Positions 54,179 through 63,701 are shown, counted from the stretch's first letter. The stretch: 64,000 nucleotides of DNA from Ruegeria_C sp041537925 (GCF_041537925.1 NZ_JBGOSH010000019.1:1-64000), one strand, 5' to 3'. Translations and numbers: made by a program. The notes: generated from the letters alone by a model not told the origin.

Positions 54179-54990
54179 ATCCGGCATCCATGCCAAGCGA
54201 ATTCAACTGCGCCAGCAGCGCACTGCCCGGATCGTCCACGTCGTTCCAACTGTCGGCGGTCAGGTTGAACATGGTGAGGTCTTCGGCCTGCAGGTCGGGC
54301 AATGTCGCAGATTGCCGCCCTTGCCAAGAACCTCGATCACAGGTCATCGCCCATTTTGGTGACTTGCAGGTCTTTCAACCCCAGTGATCGAAAGTCCAAA
54401 CGGTCCTGGGCAGGATCGAAGTGCCGTATTCATCTGTCGAAACATCACCATTCTGCAGCAGCGAAAGTGTGCCCTAGACCCCGTGCAAATGCGCCGCGGC
54501 CATGATGCCCGAAAGCGTCAGTGTGACCGTGACCGGTTGTCCCGCAGCCACACTGCTGCGCGTGATGCCTAAATAGTCGGCAAGGCTTTCACCCTGATAA
54601 CCCAAGCCCGTTTCGATGACCTGCAGATTATACCCGAACGCTTCCTGGATCGCGCGTTCCTGCGCGGTGCCGGTCATGAAATCCTCCAGTGAGTGGGCCC
54701 CGTTCTTGCCGGTCCAGGTGCCGTTCCAGCTATTGGTTGCCGCGCCATTGCCGTAGAGCAGGTCATCCTGATAATACATAAGGTCGATCAACAGCGCTTC
54801 GCCGAATTGATACCCGACAAAACCCAGGCTGTTCATCGACCGGTAGGACATCGCCTGCCATTCGTCCTCCGACGGATCGGCCCACCGGCTGTAGGTGGGA
54901 AAGAAATCTGTCACGGACCCACGGGCCCATTGATCGAGTTGCCAGTCCGCGATCTCGCCAGCCTCATAACGATCTCGCTCCCTTTTTTGT
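54177..54990 (-). pseudogene. Decayed gene for a lysozyme/transglycosylase-like or secreted protein
   Basis: A long frame reads YEAGEIADWQLDQWARGSV, then MNSLGFVGYQFGEALLIDL, WTGKNGAHSLEDFMTG and SGIMAAAHLHG, and meets a stop at 54474. Homologous-looking sequence continues past the stop in shifted frames (GTLSLLQNGDVSTDEYGTS, then DLTMFNLTADSWNDVDDPGS) down to a natural stop at 54177. No intact start is seen. The GYQFGEALLIDL and GIMAAAHL patterns recall peptidoglycan-lytic domains of phage-like or secreted proteins, but I cannot name the family with confidence. Confidence 0.6.
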
Positions 54991-55500
54991 GGCTCATGTG
55001 CAAGTGATAAGGGGCAGGGCGCAACATATTGTTAAAATTAAATATTAACGCCGTGCGCGGCAGTAATTCGCCGCGGGGTGCGTTTTTGAAAGGCGTGATT
55101 CGGCCTGTCAATAGAGCGGAAACAATCCCGTTGATCTCACGTCGATTGGACGAAATCTCAGCTGCAGTGTTGCATTGTCTGGCCAACTCGAGCGCGCGCA
55201 CGTCTTTTTAGCAGCCGGCACCGCGATCACGTTTCCGTTATCCAGATGCTGTGTAACGCGATGATAAGCGAGTTTCTCGGGAACAATCCGGACAAGCAAC
55301 AATTCGAAAACGCGCCTTTTACAAAAGCGCTCGCAACGAAGTCGACAAGGCGTATTGACCTGTGACCTCAGTGTTCACCCCTGATCTGCGGCCCGCGCGA
55401 AATCGATCTCAATTGTGGCAATTTTGTGTTGTTATTTTGTCGGGCCTTGGGCAACAATTCGTTAATAGATTAAGTTTTTGTTTTGGGGGAAATACAAAGA
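54991..55500. other. Upstream region of the RTX protein gene, no gene seen
   Basis: About 500 bases with no convincing coding sequence. The last 120 bases before the RTX start are AT-rich and should contain its promoter and leader. GGGGGA at 55486-55491 is the probable ribosome binding site for ATG 55501. Confidence 0.5.
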
Positions 55501-58500
55501 ATGCCAGTTCTGTCTGTTCAAAATACGCGCATTATCGAACAAAATAGCAGTTTTGAGTACCTGTTTGTTCGTGTCTCATTGGATGCGGTCGCCACGGCTC
55601 CGGTCACGTTCTTTTATTATACGCAGGATGGCACCGCCGAATCCGGGCCTGACTATAGCCCAAGCGCCACGACCGTAACGATCCCGGCAGGTGAGAGCTT
55701 TGCCGATGTGCGCCTCTCGATCAACGGAGATACCGCGATCGAGGGCGACGAGAGCTTTGAGTTCGTGGTTCTGCCATCGGCGAATTCATCCCTGCCGGAA
55801 GGGGCGTCGGCTATGGTGGCGACGATTACCATTGCGGATAATGATGATGGTGTTGCCGATGCGCCCGCAGGCACCACCGGCCCCGGCACGCTCATTTTCG
55901 GCCCAGAACGGGAACCGGGCCCGCTGCCAACGGTTACTGCGCATGATCTGAAGATCATCGAAAGCGACAGCAGCTTTGACTATGCCTATTTCTTGCTGAC
56001 ACTTGACCGTCCCGCGACGGCACCAATTACCTTCAGCTATCATTTGCAGGAAGGAACCGCCACGGGTGGCATCGATTTTCGTGCGGCCGCGAGTACAGCG
56101 ACAATTGCGGCAGGACAGCAATCCAGCTGGATCCGGGTGTCTGTGAACGGTGACACGAATGCAGAAGAAAATGAGGAATTCCAACTGGTGCTGACGAATA
56201 TCAGCAATGGCGTCTTTGCCGATGGGGGCGAGATGCTGACTGCGACGGCGACCATTCTGGATGATGATACCGGACCGATCTCTGAGCCGGGAGGGGTCGG
56301 AAGCGCGGGCGATGCGATCCAAGGACCCGGTCAGTTCGACACGCTCCCAACCCTTCGGTTCCACGATATCAAAGTGATCGAGGGCAATAGCAGTTTCAAA
56401 TATGCCTATGTGCCCTATACGTTGGACGCCCCCGCACCGACACAGATCAGGGTTGATTACTATACTCAGGCCGGTAGCGCATCGAATACACAGGGCGATT
56501 TTCAGGATGCGGCAAGCACGCTGACCATCCCCGCGGGCCAGGAAAGCGGGTGGTTGCGGTTCAGCATCAATGGCGACACTGCGATCGAAGGTGACGAGAG
56601 CTTCACGGTTGTGTTCACCAATCTGCAGAACGCGGATTTTGAGGGTGGCACTGCCGTGATGCAGGCTGAGGTCACGATCTTGGATAATGATAGTGGTCCG
56701 CTCACGAGTCCTGCCGGGATCGGTAATCCCGCCGATCAATTGCCAACGCCTGTTTCGACCGCGACGGATGTGCCGGTCCTGCAGATCTCCGAAGTGTCGG
56801 TTTTTGAAGGCGACAGCAGTTTCGCTTATGCAGAATTCCTGATTACGTTGGATCGTCCTGCGCCTACCCAAATTACCGGCCAATATGTCTTTGACGACGG
56901 CACCGCCTCAAAAACCCAAGGGGATTTCAGCGGTGGAGAGGGCACCTTTACGATCAACGCGGGAACGGAAAGCACCTATCTGCGCGTGGCCGTCAGCGGG
57001 GATACAAGGATCGAAGGGGACGAGTATTTTAACCTCGTCCTGACCGGTCTGCAGAACGCCACATTCTATGGCAATGGGCCGGCCCTGGTTGCGCAGGGCA
57101 CGATCATCGACAATGATTCAGGCATGCCCTCGCAGGACGCCGGGATCGGCGAGGTGGCGAAGCCGGTTCTCGGCCCGCCCGTTTCGAATGCTGGGGTCGT
57201 TCTGGACGTAGTGTCGACCTCGATCCTGGAAGGCGATAGCAGTTTTTCATACGCCTATGTCTATGTCCTGTTGTCGGAGCCCGCGAAAACCGATGTACAG
57301 GTTAACTGGAGCACTGTCGAGAACGCGGATGCCCAGAGCGGCGTGGATTTTGGTGCGAGCGGAGGCACGTTGACAATCCCGGCAGGCGCCAGCAGCGGCC
57401 GTGTGCGGGTCAGCATCTTTGGTGACAATGCAATCGAAGGTGACGAGAGTTTTGGCGTTGAGTTCTCTTCTCCCACCGGAGCGGTGCTGCTCAATGGGCA
57501 GACAACGCTCATGGCAGAGGTTCGCATCGCGGGGAATGATGGCACCGGCACGCCGGTCACCGGCCCGGATTTCGATTTCGGTACACCTGCAAACAGCGGT
57601 CCCAACTATTTGCTCGGAACAAACGGCAAAGATGGGATTCGCGGCTTTGGCGGCAATGACACGATCGTTGGGCTTGCCGGGAACGACAATCTGGTCGGCG
57701 ATGGTGGAAATGACGTCCTGCTTGGCGGGCTTGGAGCAGATCGCATGGTCGGAGGATGGGGCAATGACCGCCTGACCGGTGGTTTTGGCGCCGATGTCTT
57801 TGTGCTGACCTGGGCAATGGGTCAGGACAGGGTCACCGACTTCAAGCACGGCGTTGACCGTCTTGATTTCAGTAGCCTGTCGCCGGCGCAGCAGGCGAGT
57901 GCGAGTTTTGTCAAAACCGGGTCTAACCTTGTGGTTCGCCTCGGTGATGGCTCGACGATCGCACTCGGTAATGTCCCGGTGATCAACGGAAACGGGAACA
58001 GCAACAAACTCGCGGGCACTGTGAAGGATGATTTCATTCAGGCATTTGCGGGCAACGATACGGTTTGGGGCTTTGCCGGTAATGACATGCTGAACGGGCA
58101 TAAGGGTGCGGATGTGCTATCGGGTGGCTTGGGCAACGACACCTTGAATGGCGGAGAGGGCAACGATCAGCTGTCAGGAGGTGCGGGAAATGACGTGCTT
58201 GTCACCGGATTCGGGAACAATCGGGTCTTTGCCGGGAACGGCAAGGACTACGCGATCGCCTATGGGGGCGCTGACTCGGTCTGGGGCGGCAACGGCAATG
58301 ACACGCTCTTCGGAGGTGCCGGAAATGACAGTCTCGTAGGCGGCAATGGCGTGGACCGGATCGGTGGCGGTGCTGGCGATGACGTGATCATGGGGAATGT
58401 CGGAAGTGACTTACTGACCGGGGGTACCGGCAATGACAGGATCGACGCCGGAGCTCAGCACGACAGCGTCGATGCCGGTGCTGGTAACGACACCGTTCTT

Positions 58501-59034
58501 GCTGGCGACGGACAGGACACCGTCTACGGATTGGGTGGCAATGATAGCCTGATTGGCGGTAATGGGCGGGACCTGCTCAGCGGTGGTACCGGCGCTGACG
58601 AAATCTTTGCCGGAGAGGGCAATGACACTCTGGTTGGTGGCCTTGGCAATGACAAGCTCTGGGGCGGAGGGGGGCAAGATGTCTCTTATGGCGGCGCAGG
58701 CAGCGATACATTGCTGGGCTTCGCCGGAAATGACGATCTTTGGGGTGGCAATGGTGTCGACCGGCTCGACGGTGGCGCTGGCAATGATACCCTTCGCGGT
58801 GGTGCCGATGCGGACGTGCTTGTCTTTTCGGCCGGAGAGGATCAGGTCATAGCGTTTTCCGAGGGAGACCGGATCGACCTGTTCGGCGTGGCATCTATCA
58901 CCAACTTCACCGATCTGCAGAACAACCATCTTTCAGACCCATTGAATGCAGTGATCAACGACGGTTCTGGCAATACGATGACACTGGTTGGCGTGGGGTC
59001 GGGTGCATTGGACGCAAGCGATTTCATCTTCTGA
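55501..59034 (+). CDS. Large Calx-beta/RTX calcium-binding surface or secreted protein
   Basis: A 1,177-residue protein. The first 700 residues are five tandem Calx-beta domains with a period near 140 residues, starting close to residues 8, 143, 283, 423 and 565. Each has the pattern E-x-(D/N)-SSF-x-Y near its start and INGDTAIEGDE-like acidic segments later. From about 715 to 1105 come two blocks of nonapeptide RTX repeats (GGxGxDxLx), interrupted at about 770-840 by a non-repetitive module. There is no N-terminal signal; the C terminus ends in ALDASDFIF, typical of type I secretion. I prefer ATG 55501. Adhesion or matrix roles are plausible. No type I exporter genes are adjacent. Confidence 0.88.
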   Translation: MPVLSVQNTRIIEQNSSFEYLFVRVSLDAVATAPVTFFYYTQDGTAESGPDYSPSATTVTIPAGESFADVRLSINGDTAIEGDESFEFVVLPSANSSLPEGASAMVATITIADNDDGVADAPAGTTGPGTLIFGPEREPGPLPTVTAHDLKIIESDSSFDYAYFLLTLDRPATAPITFSYHLQEGTATGGIDFRAAASTATIAAGQQSSWIRVSVNGDTNAEENEEFQLVLTNISNGVFADGGEMLTATATILDDDTGPISEPGGVGSAGDAIQGPGQFDTLPTLRFHDIKVIEGNSSFKYAYVPYTLDAPAPTQIRVDYYTQAGSASNTQGDFQDAASTLTIPAGQESGWLRFSINGDTAIEGDESFTVVFTNLQNADFEGGTAVMQAEVTILDNDSGPLTSPAGIGNPADQLPTPVSTATDVPVLQISEVSVFEGDSSFAYAEFLITLDRPAPTQITGQYVFDDGTASKTQGDFSGGEGTFTINAGTESTYLRVAVSGDTRIEGDEYFNLVLTGLQNATFYGNGPALVAQGTIIDNDSGMPSQDAGIGEVAKPVLGPPVSNAGVVLDVVSTSILEGDSSFSYAYVYVLLSEPAKTDVQVNWSTVENADAQSGVDFGASGGTLTIPAGASSGRVRVSIFGDNAIEGDESFGVEFSSPTGAVLLNGQTTLMAEVRIAGNDGTGTPVTGPDFDFGTPANSGPNYLLGTNGKDGIRGFGGNDTIVGLAGNDNLVGDGGNDVLLGGLGADRMVGGWGNDRLTGGFGADVFVLTWAMGQDRVTDFKHGVDRLDFSSLSPAQQASASFVKTGSNLVVRLGDGSTIALGNVPVINGNGNSNKLAGTVKDDFIQAFAGNDTVWGFAGNDMLNGHKGADVLSGGLGNDTLNGGEGNDQLSGGAGNDVLVTGFGNNRVFAGNGKDYAIAYGGADSVWGGNGNDTLFGGAGNDSLVGGNGVDRIGGGAGDDVIMGNVGSDLLTGGTGNDRIDAGAQHDSVDAGAGNDTVLAGDGQDTVYGLGGNDSLIGGNGRDLLSGGTGADEIFAGEGNDTLVGGLGNDKLWGGGGQDVSYGGAGSDTLLGFAGNDDLWGGNGVDRLDGGAGNDTLRGGADADVLVFSAGEDQVIAFSEGDRIDLFGVASITNFTDLQNNHLSDPLNAVINDGSGNTMTLVGVGSGALDASDFIF

Positions 59035-59058
59035 TCGCCTGTTGTTTCAGGTCTACAG

Positions 59059-59090
59059 CGGCCCGGGCGGATGTGATCGGGCCGTTTTTT
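59059..59090 (+). terminator. Rho-independent terminator of the RTX gene
   Basis: CGGCCCG (59059-59065) pairs with CGGGCCG (59078-59084), followed by T6 (59085-59090), 25 bases after the stop codon. The loop is 12 bases. Confidence 0.75.
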
Positions 59091-59140
59091 CGTACAGTTG
59101 AACCAGGACAGAGCCGATCTGCATGGTCCATTGAGACGCG

Positions 59141-60214
59141 TCAATTGGCGGTCAGATCAGTCCAGACCAGACGGTGGCGGCTGGCATTGACTGCGTGTTC
59201 ATACATCGGATCGTCAGGCGCGGGCCAGAATACGCCTGATCCGGCAACTTGCCAGTCGCGGGATGGCAGGATGTAGTCGACGCGCATTCGGCCCGGTTTC
59301 TCCCAGTCTACCGTATCCAGCACGTTGGGCGTCCGGTGTCCCTGATCCGGGGCCTGCAGGGCACCTGCGCTTTGGGGCGCGGGATCCTGCAGTTTCGGAT
59401 GGGTCAGCAAAGAGCGGATCGCCGCGCTAAACCCGTCGCTGTCATGGGGGTCAAGGTTTGCACCGCCCAAAAGTACCAGGCGCGCCTCGGGTGGTGCGCC
59501 GAAATGGCCTTCCAGAAAATGGTGCCAGAACAGTATTTCATCCCTGTTGCGCAATCCATTGCGGTCTTCGGAGCCATCAAAAACCGGAGGGCCGGCCTGA
59601 AAAGTCAATAGATCGACCCGGCCGGTTGGGGTCTCAATCGGCACAACCCAATGGACGGTCGATGACAGGCGCTGGATCGCTTGCGCTTCTATAGAGGGGA
59701 AGGGCAAGCCATCCACCTGCGGCAAGGTCGCTCCAGGCAGATCGCGCCAGAGCAGCGCTGAGAAATCTCGAACCTCTTCGTGCAGGATCGGATGCTTCGA
59801 CAGAATCGCGATACCTGCCTGCCCGGCAAAAGTGCCATATCCCTGCGCGTCACCAGGGCCACCGGTCAGGCCGTCTCCGTCCAGATCGAGATCGGTTGCC
59901 AGTCCGCTATTTGGGCGCAGATGTAGGAGGTGGTCAAACCGAGCCCCGGCGTCTGCGAGCTTGTCTGTCAGGGCGCTCAGAGCTTTGGCCTCGTGGTCCC
60001 AGTCGATGCTTTGCAATGCAATGATGTCCGGGTTCAGCTGCGCAATGATCTGGGTCACCTGCCGGATGCGTGCGTCACGCCCCTTTTCGATATCACGCAA
60101 CAGCAGGCCGGGGCCATCGCGGCTCAGTTCGGTGTTGTAGGTGGCGATGCGCAGTTGCTGGCCGTTGGCGATCGCTGGCAGCGCCAGAAGCAGCGCCAGG
60201 GCCAGTCGGATCAT
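59141..60214 (-). CDS. Exported endonuclease/exonuclease/phosphatase-fold protein
   Basis: A 357-residue protein with a Sec signal (RLALALLLALPAIANGQ) and the EEP fold. RIATYNTEL opens the fold, followed by PDIIALQSIDWD, LLGGANLDPHDSDG (equivalent of the GDFN metal/phosphate motif, altered to GGAN), RMRVDYILPS and a late HRLVWTDL. The usual catalytic GDxN appears as GGAN, and the metal-site Glu of LQE reads LQS, so activity may be changed or lost. It probably cleaves phosphodiesters outside the cytoplasm, if active. It overlaps the upstream membrane-protein gene by four bases. Confidence 0.82.
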   Translation of the reverse strand: MIRLALALLLALPAIANGQQLRIATYNTELSRDGPGLLLRDIEKGRDARIRQVTQIIAQLNPDIIALQSIDWDHEAKALSALTDKLADAGARFDHLLHLRPNSGLATDLDLDGDGLTGGPGDAQGYGTFAGQAGIAILSKHPILHEEVRDFSALLWRDLPGATLPQVDGLPFPSIEAQAIQRLSSTVHWVVPIETPTGRVDLLTFQAGPPVFDGSEDRNGLRNRDEILFWHHFLEGHFGAPPEARLVLLGGANLDPHDSDGFSAAIRSLLTHPKLQDPAPQSAGALQAPDQGHRTPNVLDTVDWEKPGRMRVDYILPSRDWQVAGSGVFWPAPDDPMYEHAVNASRHRLVWTDLTAN

Positions 60215-61050
60215 GCGGTTTGCATGGCCTCGGTATCGGCGTCCGCATAGGCGCGGCGGCGCTTTTCCTCAATCAGTTCGGCAATGCGCATCATTGCCAT
60301 TCCGCGCATGACCATGCTGGCAGGTAAGAAGGCCCAGGCGCTGACAACCCAGATCATGGTGTGCGGATTTTCCATCGGGAAGGGATTGACGACATTGGAC
60401 GCGATCTTGACGAAGGCCGGGATCACAAAGGGCAGCAGGAATCCGATGACCATGTTGGCGCGCCCGTCTTTTTGCAGCCGCGCCACAACGTCGCCACCTG
60501 TGGTGGGGTCGAACAGCGGCAGGTTGATCCAGACATTGAATGCCCCGTTGCTGGTGGGCCAGCCACGAACCCGGACCGAAAAGTAGAAGGTTAATATCGT
60601 TGTCAGCGATAGGACATAGGCCAAGCCGGCGGCAAGGCGAACCGCATTGATTGTGTCCAGAGAGCTGTGGTCCGGTAGCATCAATACGATCAGCCGGACC
60701 GGAGAATAAGGGAAATCGACCATGTGCGCTGTCAACACACCAAGGCCAGAGAACAGGGCGGTCACATTGGTCGGTTCATATTGGTGTTTGATGATCAGCG
60801 TCAAGAAAGTGACCATCGACATCAGTGCCACAAACCGCAGACGGTTCAACGGTGGGGCGTCCCGGAATTCTACGAAGCTTGGAAATGCCGAATTGTATTC
60901 GGCAAATGTCAGCACAAAAGCAAGGATCGCGACAAGAACCACGATCTCGACCGAGCTTGTGAGGTAGCCCGGTAGATAGAGTGCAGGCGTGGCAACCATC
61001 ACAGCCACGAGCAGACCGCGCGTCGCCGCGCCGGTGATACGTCCAATCAC
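60211..61050 (-). CDS. Multi-pass membrane protein of unknown function
   Basis: A 279-residue protein with about six to seven hydrophobic segments, ending in a basic cytoplasmic tail (EEKRRRAYADAD). I recognise no family and see no catalytic motif. Overlap with the exported EEP-fold gene suggests co-function at the envelope. It is the first gene of the pair. Confidence 0.75.
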   Translation of the reverse strand: MIGRITGAATRGLLVAVMVATPALYLPGYLTSSVEIVVLVAILAFVLTFAEYNSAFPSFVEFRDAPPLNRLRFVALMSMVTFLTLIIKHQYEPTNVTALFSGLGVLTAHMVDFPYSPVRLIVLMLPDHSSLDTINAVRLAAGLAYVLSLTTILTFYFSVRVRGWPTSNGAFNVWINLPLFDPTTGGDVVARLQKDGRANMVIGFLLPFVIPAFVKIASNVVNPFPMENPHTMIWVVSAWAFLPASMVMRGMAMMRIAELIEEKRRRAYADADTEAMQTA

Positions 61051-61368
61051 AATTCGACCCCTTCAAACTGGACGGGTCGATACATTGCCGAACCCGTTCC
61101 CAACTTGGCCCTTCCCGTAAAGGGCGAGTAGTTTTTTGCACTATTTGTGCAGGCGTTAATCAGTCACTCAAGTAGAACCTCTTGCTAACAGGCGATTCCG
61201 GGCAAAAAAGTGGCAAAACTGGTGCGTTCTTGCATCAATCCTAGTTTGGTGCGCTTATTGATCAGGAGTTGAATACCACATCTTGTGGTTGGAGGCGGCA
61301 GAGGCGCATGAGCAGATTTTCCTACCCTCTCAAGGTTGCATGATTCGAATCGGTGCTACCAGAGGCTA
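61051..61368. other. Intergenic region with promoter-like sequence and one palindrome
   Basis: About 320 bases upstream of the membrane-protein gene and downstream of the APH-type gene. No coding sequence is convincing. The only marked structure is the palindrome at 61275-61289. Confidence 0.6.
61275..61289. promoter_or_regulatory. Perfect palindrome ACCACA-TCT-TGTGGT
   Basis: Two perfect 6-base arms around TCT, a good size for a dimeric regulator site. It lies 225 bases upstream of the membrane-protein start and 80 bases past the APH-type stop, too far from the former for a simple promoter operator. The binding factor is unknown to me. Confidence 0.45.
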
Positions 61369-62334
61369 TCACCAGATTCGAAGCGCCTGTTTCAGCCGGT
61401 CGTGAAGCAAATAAAATTTACGACGCTGAAAACTACTGCTGTCATATTTTGACTGGGTGATAGACAGCCAATCGATCAGCAGCCGGGCGCGAATGCAGAA
61501 ATCCAGAATGTCTATGTCCAGGGGATGGCTGTACTGGCGCAGGAACATCTCTTTATTGGCGCGCAGAATGCCGCTGCGGTCCAACGCGTCAGGTGTTGCA
61601 GGGCGAAAGACATCCATCTTGAGAAAATCCACGATATCATAGACCAGAAGTTTCTCGGTCGCTTCGGTAAAGTCGATGCCGTAAGTCGCGCCCTTTCCAA
61701 GAAGCAGGTTTCGGCCATGAAAATCGCCGTGCGTAAAGCCGCAAGTATCGAGGCGACGGGTCAGGCTTTCGCCCTGCCGTCGGAGCATGTTGATCATCGG
61801 AGAGTATGTGGATGCGGCGGCTTTGGGTGTGTCATGCACCAGGGTGGCGATCATCTCGAACGTCCATTGTGGCCAGAACTCGGCTCTCGACTGTTCTTTG
61901 AAGCTGTGCAGGTTGTGTAACCACGCCCCCGCGCGCCGATAGACCTGTGCCGCCTGATGATTGTCGGGAGTTTTGTAGATCACCTCGGTCGCGGTCGGCC
62001 GGTCAATGTACTCGGTGACAAAAAACTGCCCGCAGGGCGAAAGAAATTCTGGGCGCACGATGCGGGTGGTTTCGAATTGGAGGAAGTGGTCGTAGAGCTT
62101 GCGCAAAACAGCGTATTCGTCCCGAAGACGGCCGGTTTGACCCCCTGTCAGATCGATTTTGAGGGAATAGTTCTTGTCACCGATGACGACGTAAAAAACC
62201 TGTCTTTCGTTCGGAAAGTCGGCCGATCTATAGATGCAGGTGAACGCAGTTTCGCCCTTGGCGCTCAAAGCCCGGCTGAATTCGCCAACAAAGCCGGCGA
62301 TCAGGTTCTGATCGAAGTTGAGCAGATTTGGCAC
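61369..62334 (-). CDS. Aminoglycoside phosphotransferase (APH)-family kinase
   Basis: A 321-residue kinase-like protein. The catalytic loop is THGDFHGRNLLLG (Brenner motif with Asp, His and Asn) and the metal motif is YGIDFTEAT. An ATP-site lysine is likely in YSLKIDL. APH-family enzymes phosphorylate small hydroxyl compounds such as aminoglycosides, choline or sugar-lipid precursors. Nothing in the surroundings points to antibiotic resistance; a lipopolysaccharide or capsule precursor role is equally possible. It is a single gene. Confidence 0.82.
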   Translation of the reverse strand: MPNLLNFDQNLIAGFVGEFSRALSAKGETAFTCIYRSADFPNERQVFYVVIGDKNYSLKIDLTGGQTGRLRDEYAVLRKLYDHFLQFETTRIVRPEFLSPCGQFFVTEYIDRPTATEVIYKTPDNHQAAQVYRRAGAWLHNLHSFKEQSRAEFWPQWTFEMIATLVHDTPKAAASTYSPMINMLRRQGESLTRRLDTCGFTHGDFHGRNLLLGKGATYGIDFTEATEKLLVYDIVDFLKMDVFRPATPDALDRSGILRANKEMFLRQYSHPLDIDILDFCIRARLLIDWLSITQSKYDSSSFQRRKFYLLHDRLKQALRIW

Positions 62335-62417
62335 TAAGCGGAACCCTTCCTGTCTGCGGGATCCTGTTGGTGACGTGAGGCGCGCGACGGGAGCTCGGTA
62401 GATAGGGGTGAACGAAA

Positions 62418-62441
62418 AAGGCCGCGCAATTGCGCGGCCTT
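62418..62441 (-). terminator. Rho-independent terminator downstream of leuD
   Basis: AAGGCCGCGCAA joined directly to TTGCGCGGCCTT is a perfect 24-base palindrome. On the minus strand it runs into CCTTTTTC, giving a stem with T-tail 22 bases after the leuD stop. Confidence 0.85.
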
Positions 62442-62462
62442 ATGTTTGAGCGCATTGATCAC

Positions 62463-63068
62463 TCAAACCCAGGGGCGTTCTTGTGCCGCTTTGCCCTCGA
62501 AGGCGTCGATGGCGTGCGCTTTTTCCATGGTCTGGCCGATATCGTCGAGCCCGTGAAGCAGGCAGTGCTTTTTATGCGCGTCGACCTCGAACTCGATCAC
62601 TACGCCATCGGAGGTGATGATCTCCTGCACGTCCAGATGCACCGAGATGCGGGCATTCTCGCCCTTGTGCGCATCTTCCATGATGATGTCGTGATGCTCC
62701 TCAGAGACGACGATGGGCAGGATGCCGTTCTTGAAGCAGTTGTTGAAGAAGATATCGGCAAAGCTGGTCGAGATCACGCAGCGGATGCCAAAGTCTTTGA
62801 TCGCCCAGGGCGCATGTTCGCGCGAGGATCCACAGCCGAAATTGTCGCCGGCCACCAGAATCTCGGCCTGGCGATAGGCGGGTTGGTTCAGAACAAAGTC
62901 ATCCTTTTCGCCGCCATGATCGTGGTAGCGCATCTCATCAAACAGGTTCTTGCCGAGGCCAGAGCGTTTGATGGTCTTCAGGTGGACCTTGGGGATAATC
63001 ATATCTGTGTCGATATTGATCAGGGGCATGGGGGCAGCCACACCGGTGAGTCGTTCAAACTTGTCCAT
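62463..63068 (-). CDS. leuD: 3-Isopropylmalate dehydratase small subunit
   Basis: A 201-residue protein of the expected length. It shows the N-terminal GVAAPMPLINIDTDMIIPK and the signature FGCGSSREHAPWA, and pairs with LeuC to isomerise 2-isopropylmalate to 3-isopropylmalate in leucine biosynthesis. Cytoplasmic. It is the last gene of the operon, before a strong terminator. An HdeD-family gene separates it from leuC. Confidence 0.97.
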   Translation of the reverse strand: MDKFERLTGVAAPMPLINIDTDMIIPKVHLKTIKRSGLGKNLFDEMRYHDHGGEKDDFVLNQPAYRQAEILVAGDNFGCGSSREHAPWAIKDFGIRCVISTSFADIFFNNCFKNGILPIVVSEEHHDIIMEDAHKGENARISVHLDVQEIITSDGVVIEFEVDAHKKHCLLHGLDDIGQTMEKAHAIDAFEGKAAQERPWV

Positions 63069-63105
63069 TTTCTTACTCCCGCGGTCGGGGCAGCCCCCGT
63101 ACCGC

Positions 63106-63663
63106 TTAGCTTTCTTTTATTTCCGTGTCGGTGGCTTCGCCGCCATTCTTGCGCAGGAAGAGTGCCATGAAGATCAGGCCGAAACCGTTGAACAGCATTT
63201 CGATACCCAAGAGAATTCCGAGCAGTTTCAGCAACCATGTGGGATCTTCACTGGCATAGTTCCAGATGATCACTGCCAGAATGATCGACAGAATGCCGGA
63301 AATGAGCGTTGGGGCAAAAAGCCCGGTACCGCGCATCTGGAACGACAGGATGATCCGCGCAATGCCGCCTGCCATGAACAGGATCAGCACCACCGTGGCG
63401 AGCGTCAGCGTCCCTTCGAGCGGATGCGCCAGAAACGACCAACCCAGAAACAGCATGACCGCCGCCATAATGATGGCCAGGACCTTGCGTCCTGTCCCCT
63501 CGACCGAGAAGCCGCCGACCAATTGCAACCCACCGCTGATCAGCAGCAAGATACCAGTGAGTAGCGTCACGGTAACCGAAGCCACCACCGGTGCCCCCAG
63601 AACGATAACGCCGAATACAATAGACAGCAGTCCCAGCAGGAACCATTTTAACCAGTCGCTCAT
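63106..63663 (-). CDS. HdeD-family (DUF308) membrane protein
   Basis: A 185-residue protein with about six transmembrane helices arranged as paired repeats, as in the HdeD/DUF308 family. WFLLGLLSIVFGVIVLGAPV at the N terminus and GILLLISGGLQLVGGF are characteristic. Escherichia HdeD is linked to acid resistance, but members elsewhere are mostly uncharacterised. It lies 38-37 bases from each leu neighbour, so it is probably co-transcribed with leucine biosynthesis. Confidence 0.85.
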   Translation of the reverse strand: MSDWLKWFLLGLLSIVFGVIVLGAPVVASVTVTLLTGILLLISGGLQLVGGFSVEGTGRKVLAIIMAAVMLFLGWSFLAHPLEGTLTLATVVLILFMAGGIARIILSFQMRGTGLFAPTLISGILSIILAVIIWNYASEDPTWLLKLLGILLGIEMLFNGFGLIFMALFLRKNGGEATDTEIKES

Positions 63664-63701
63664 GTGTCTCTTTCCTCAAAAAGCCAAGTCTTGAGCGTAG
63701 C

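Noticed and set aside
55786..57817. Long antisense frames with repeated sequence opposite the RTX gene
   Set aside because: The repetition mirrors the Calx-beta repeats on the coding strand; no independent gene signals.
57600..58850. Tandem DNA repeats as a possible CRISPR array
   Set aside because: The periodicity is the 27-base coding period of RTX nonapeptides inside an open reading frame; there are no exact repeats with unique spacers.
61369..62334. Aminoglycoside resistance gene
   Set aside because: The APH fold is shared by many unrelated kinases and no mobile or resistance context is present.
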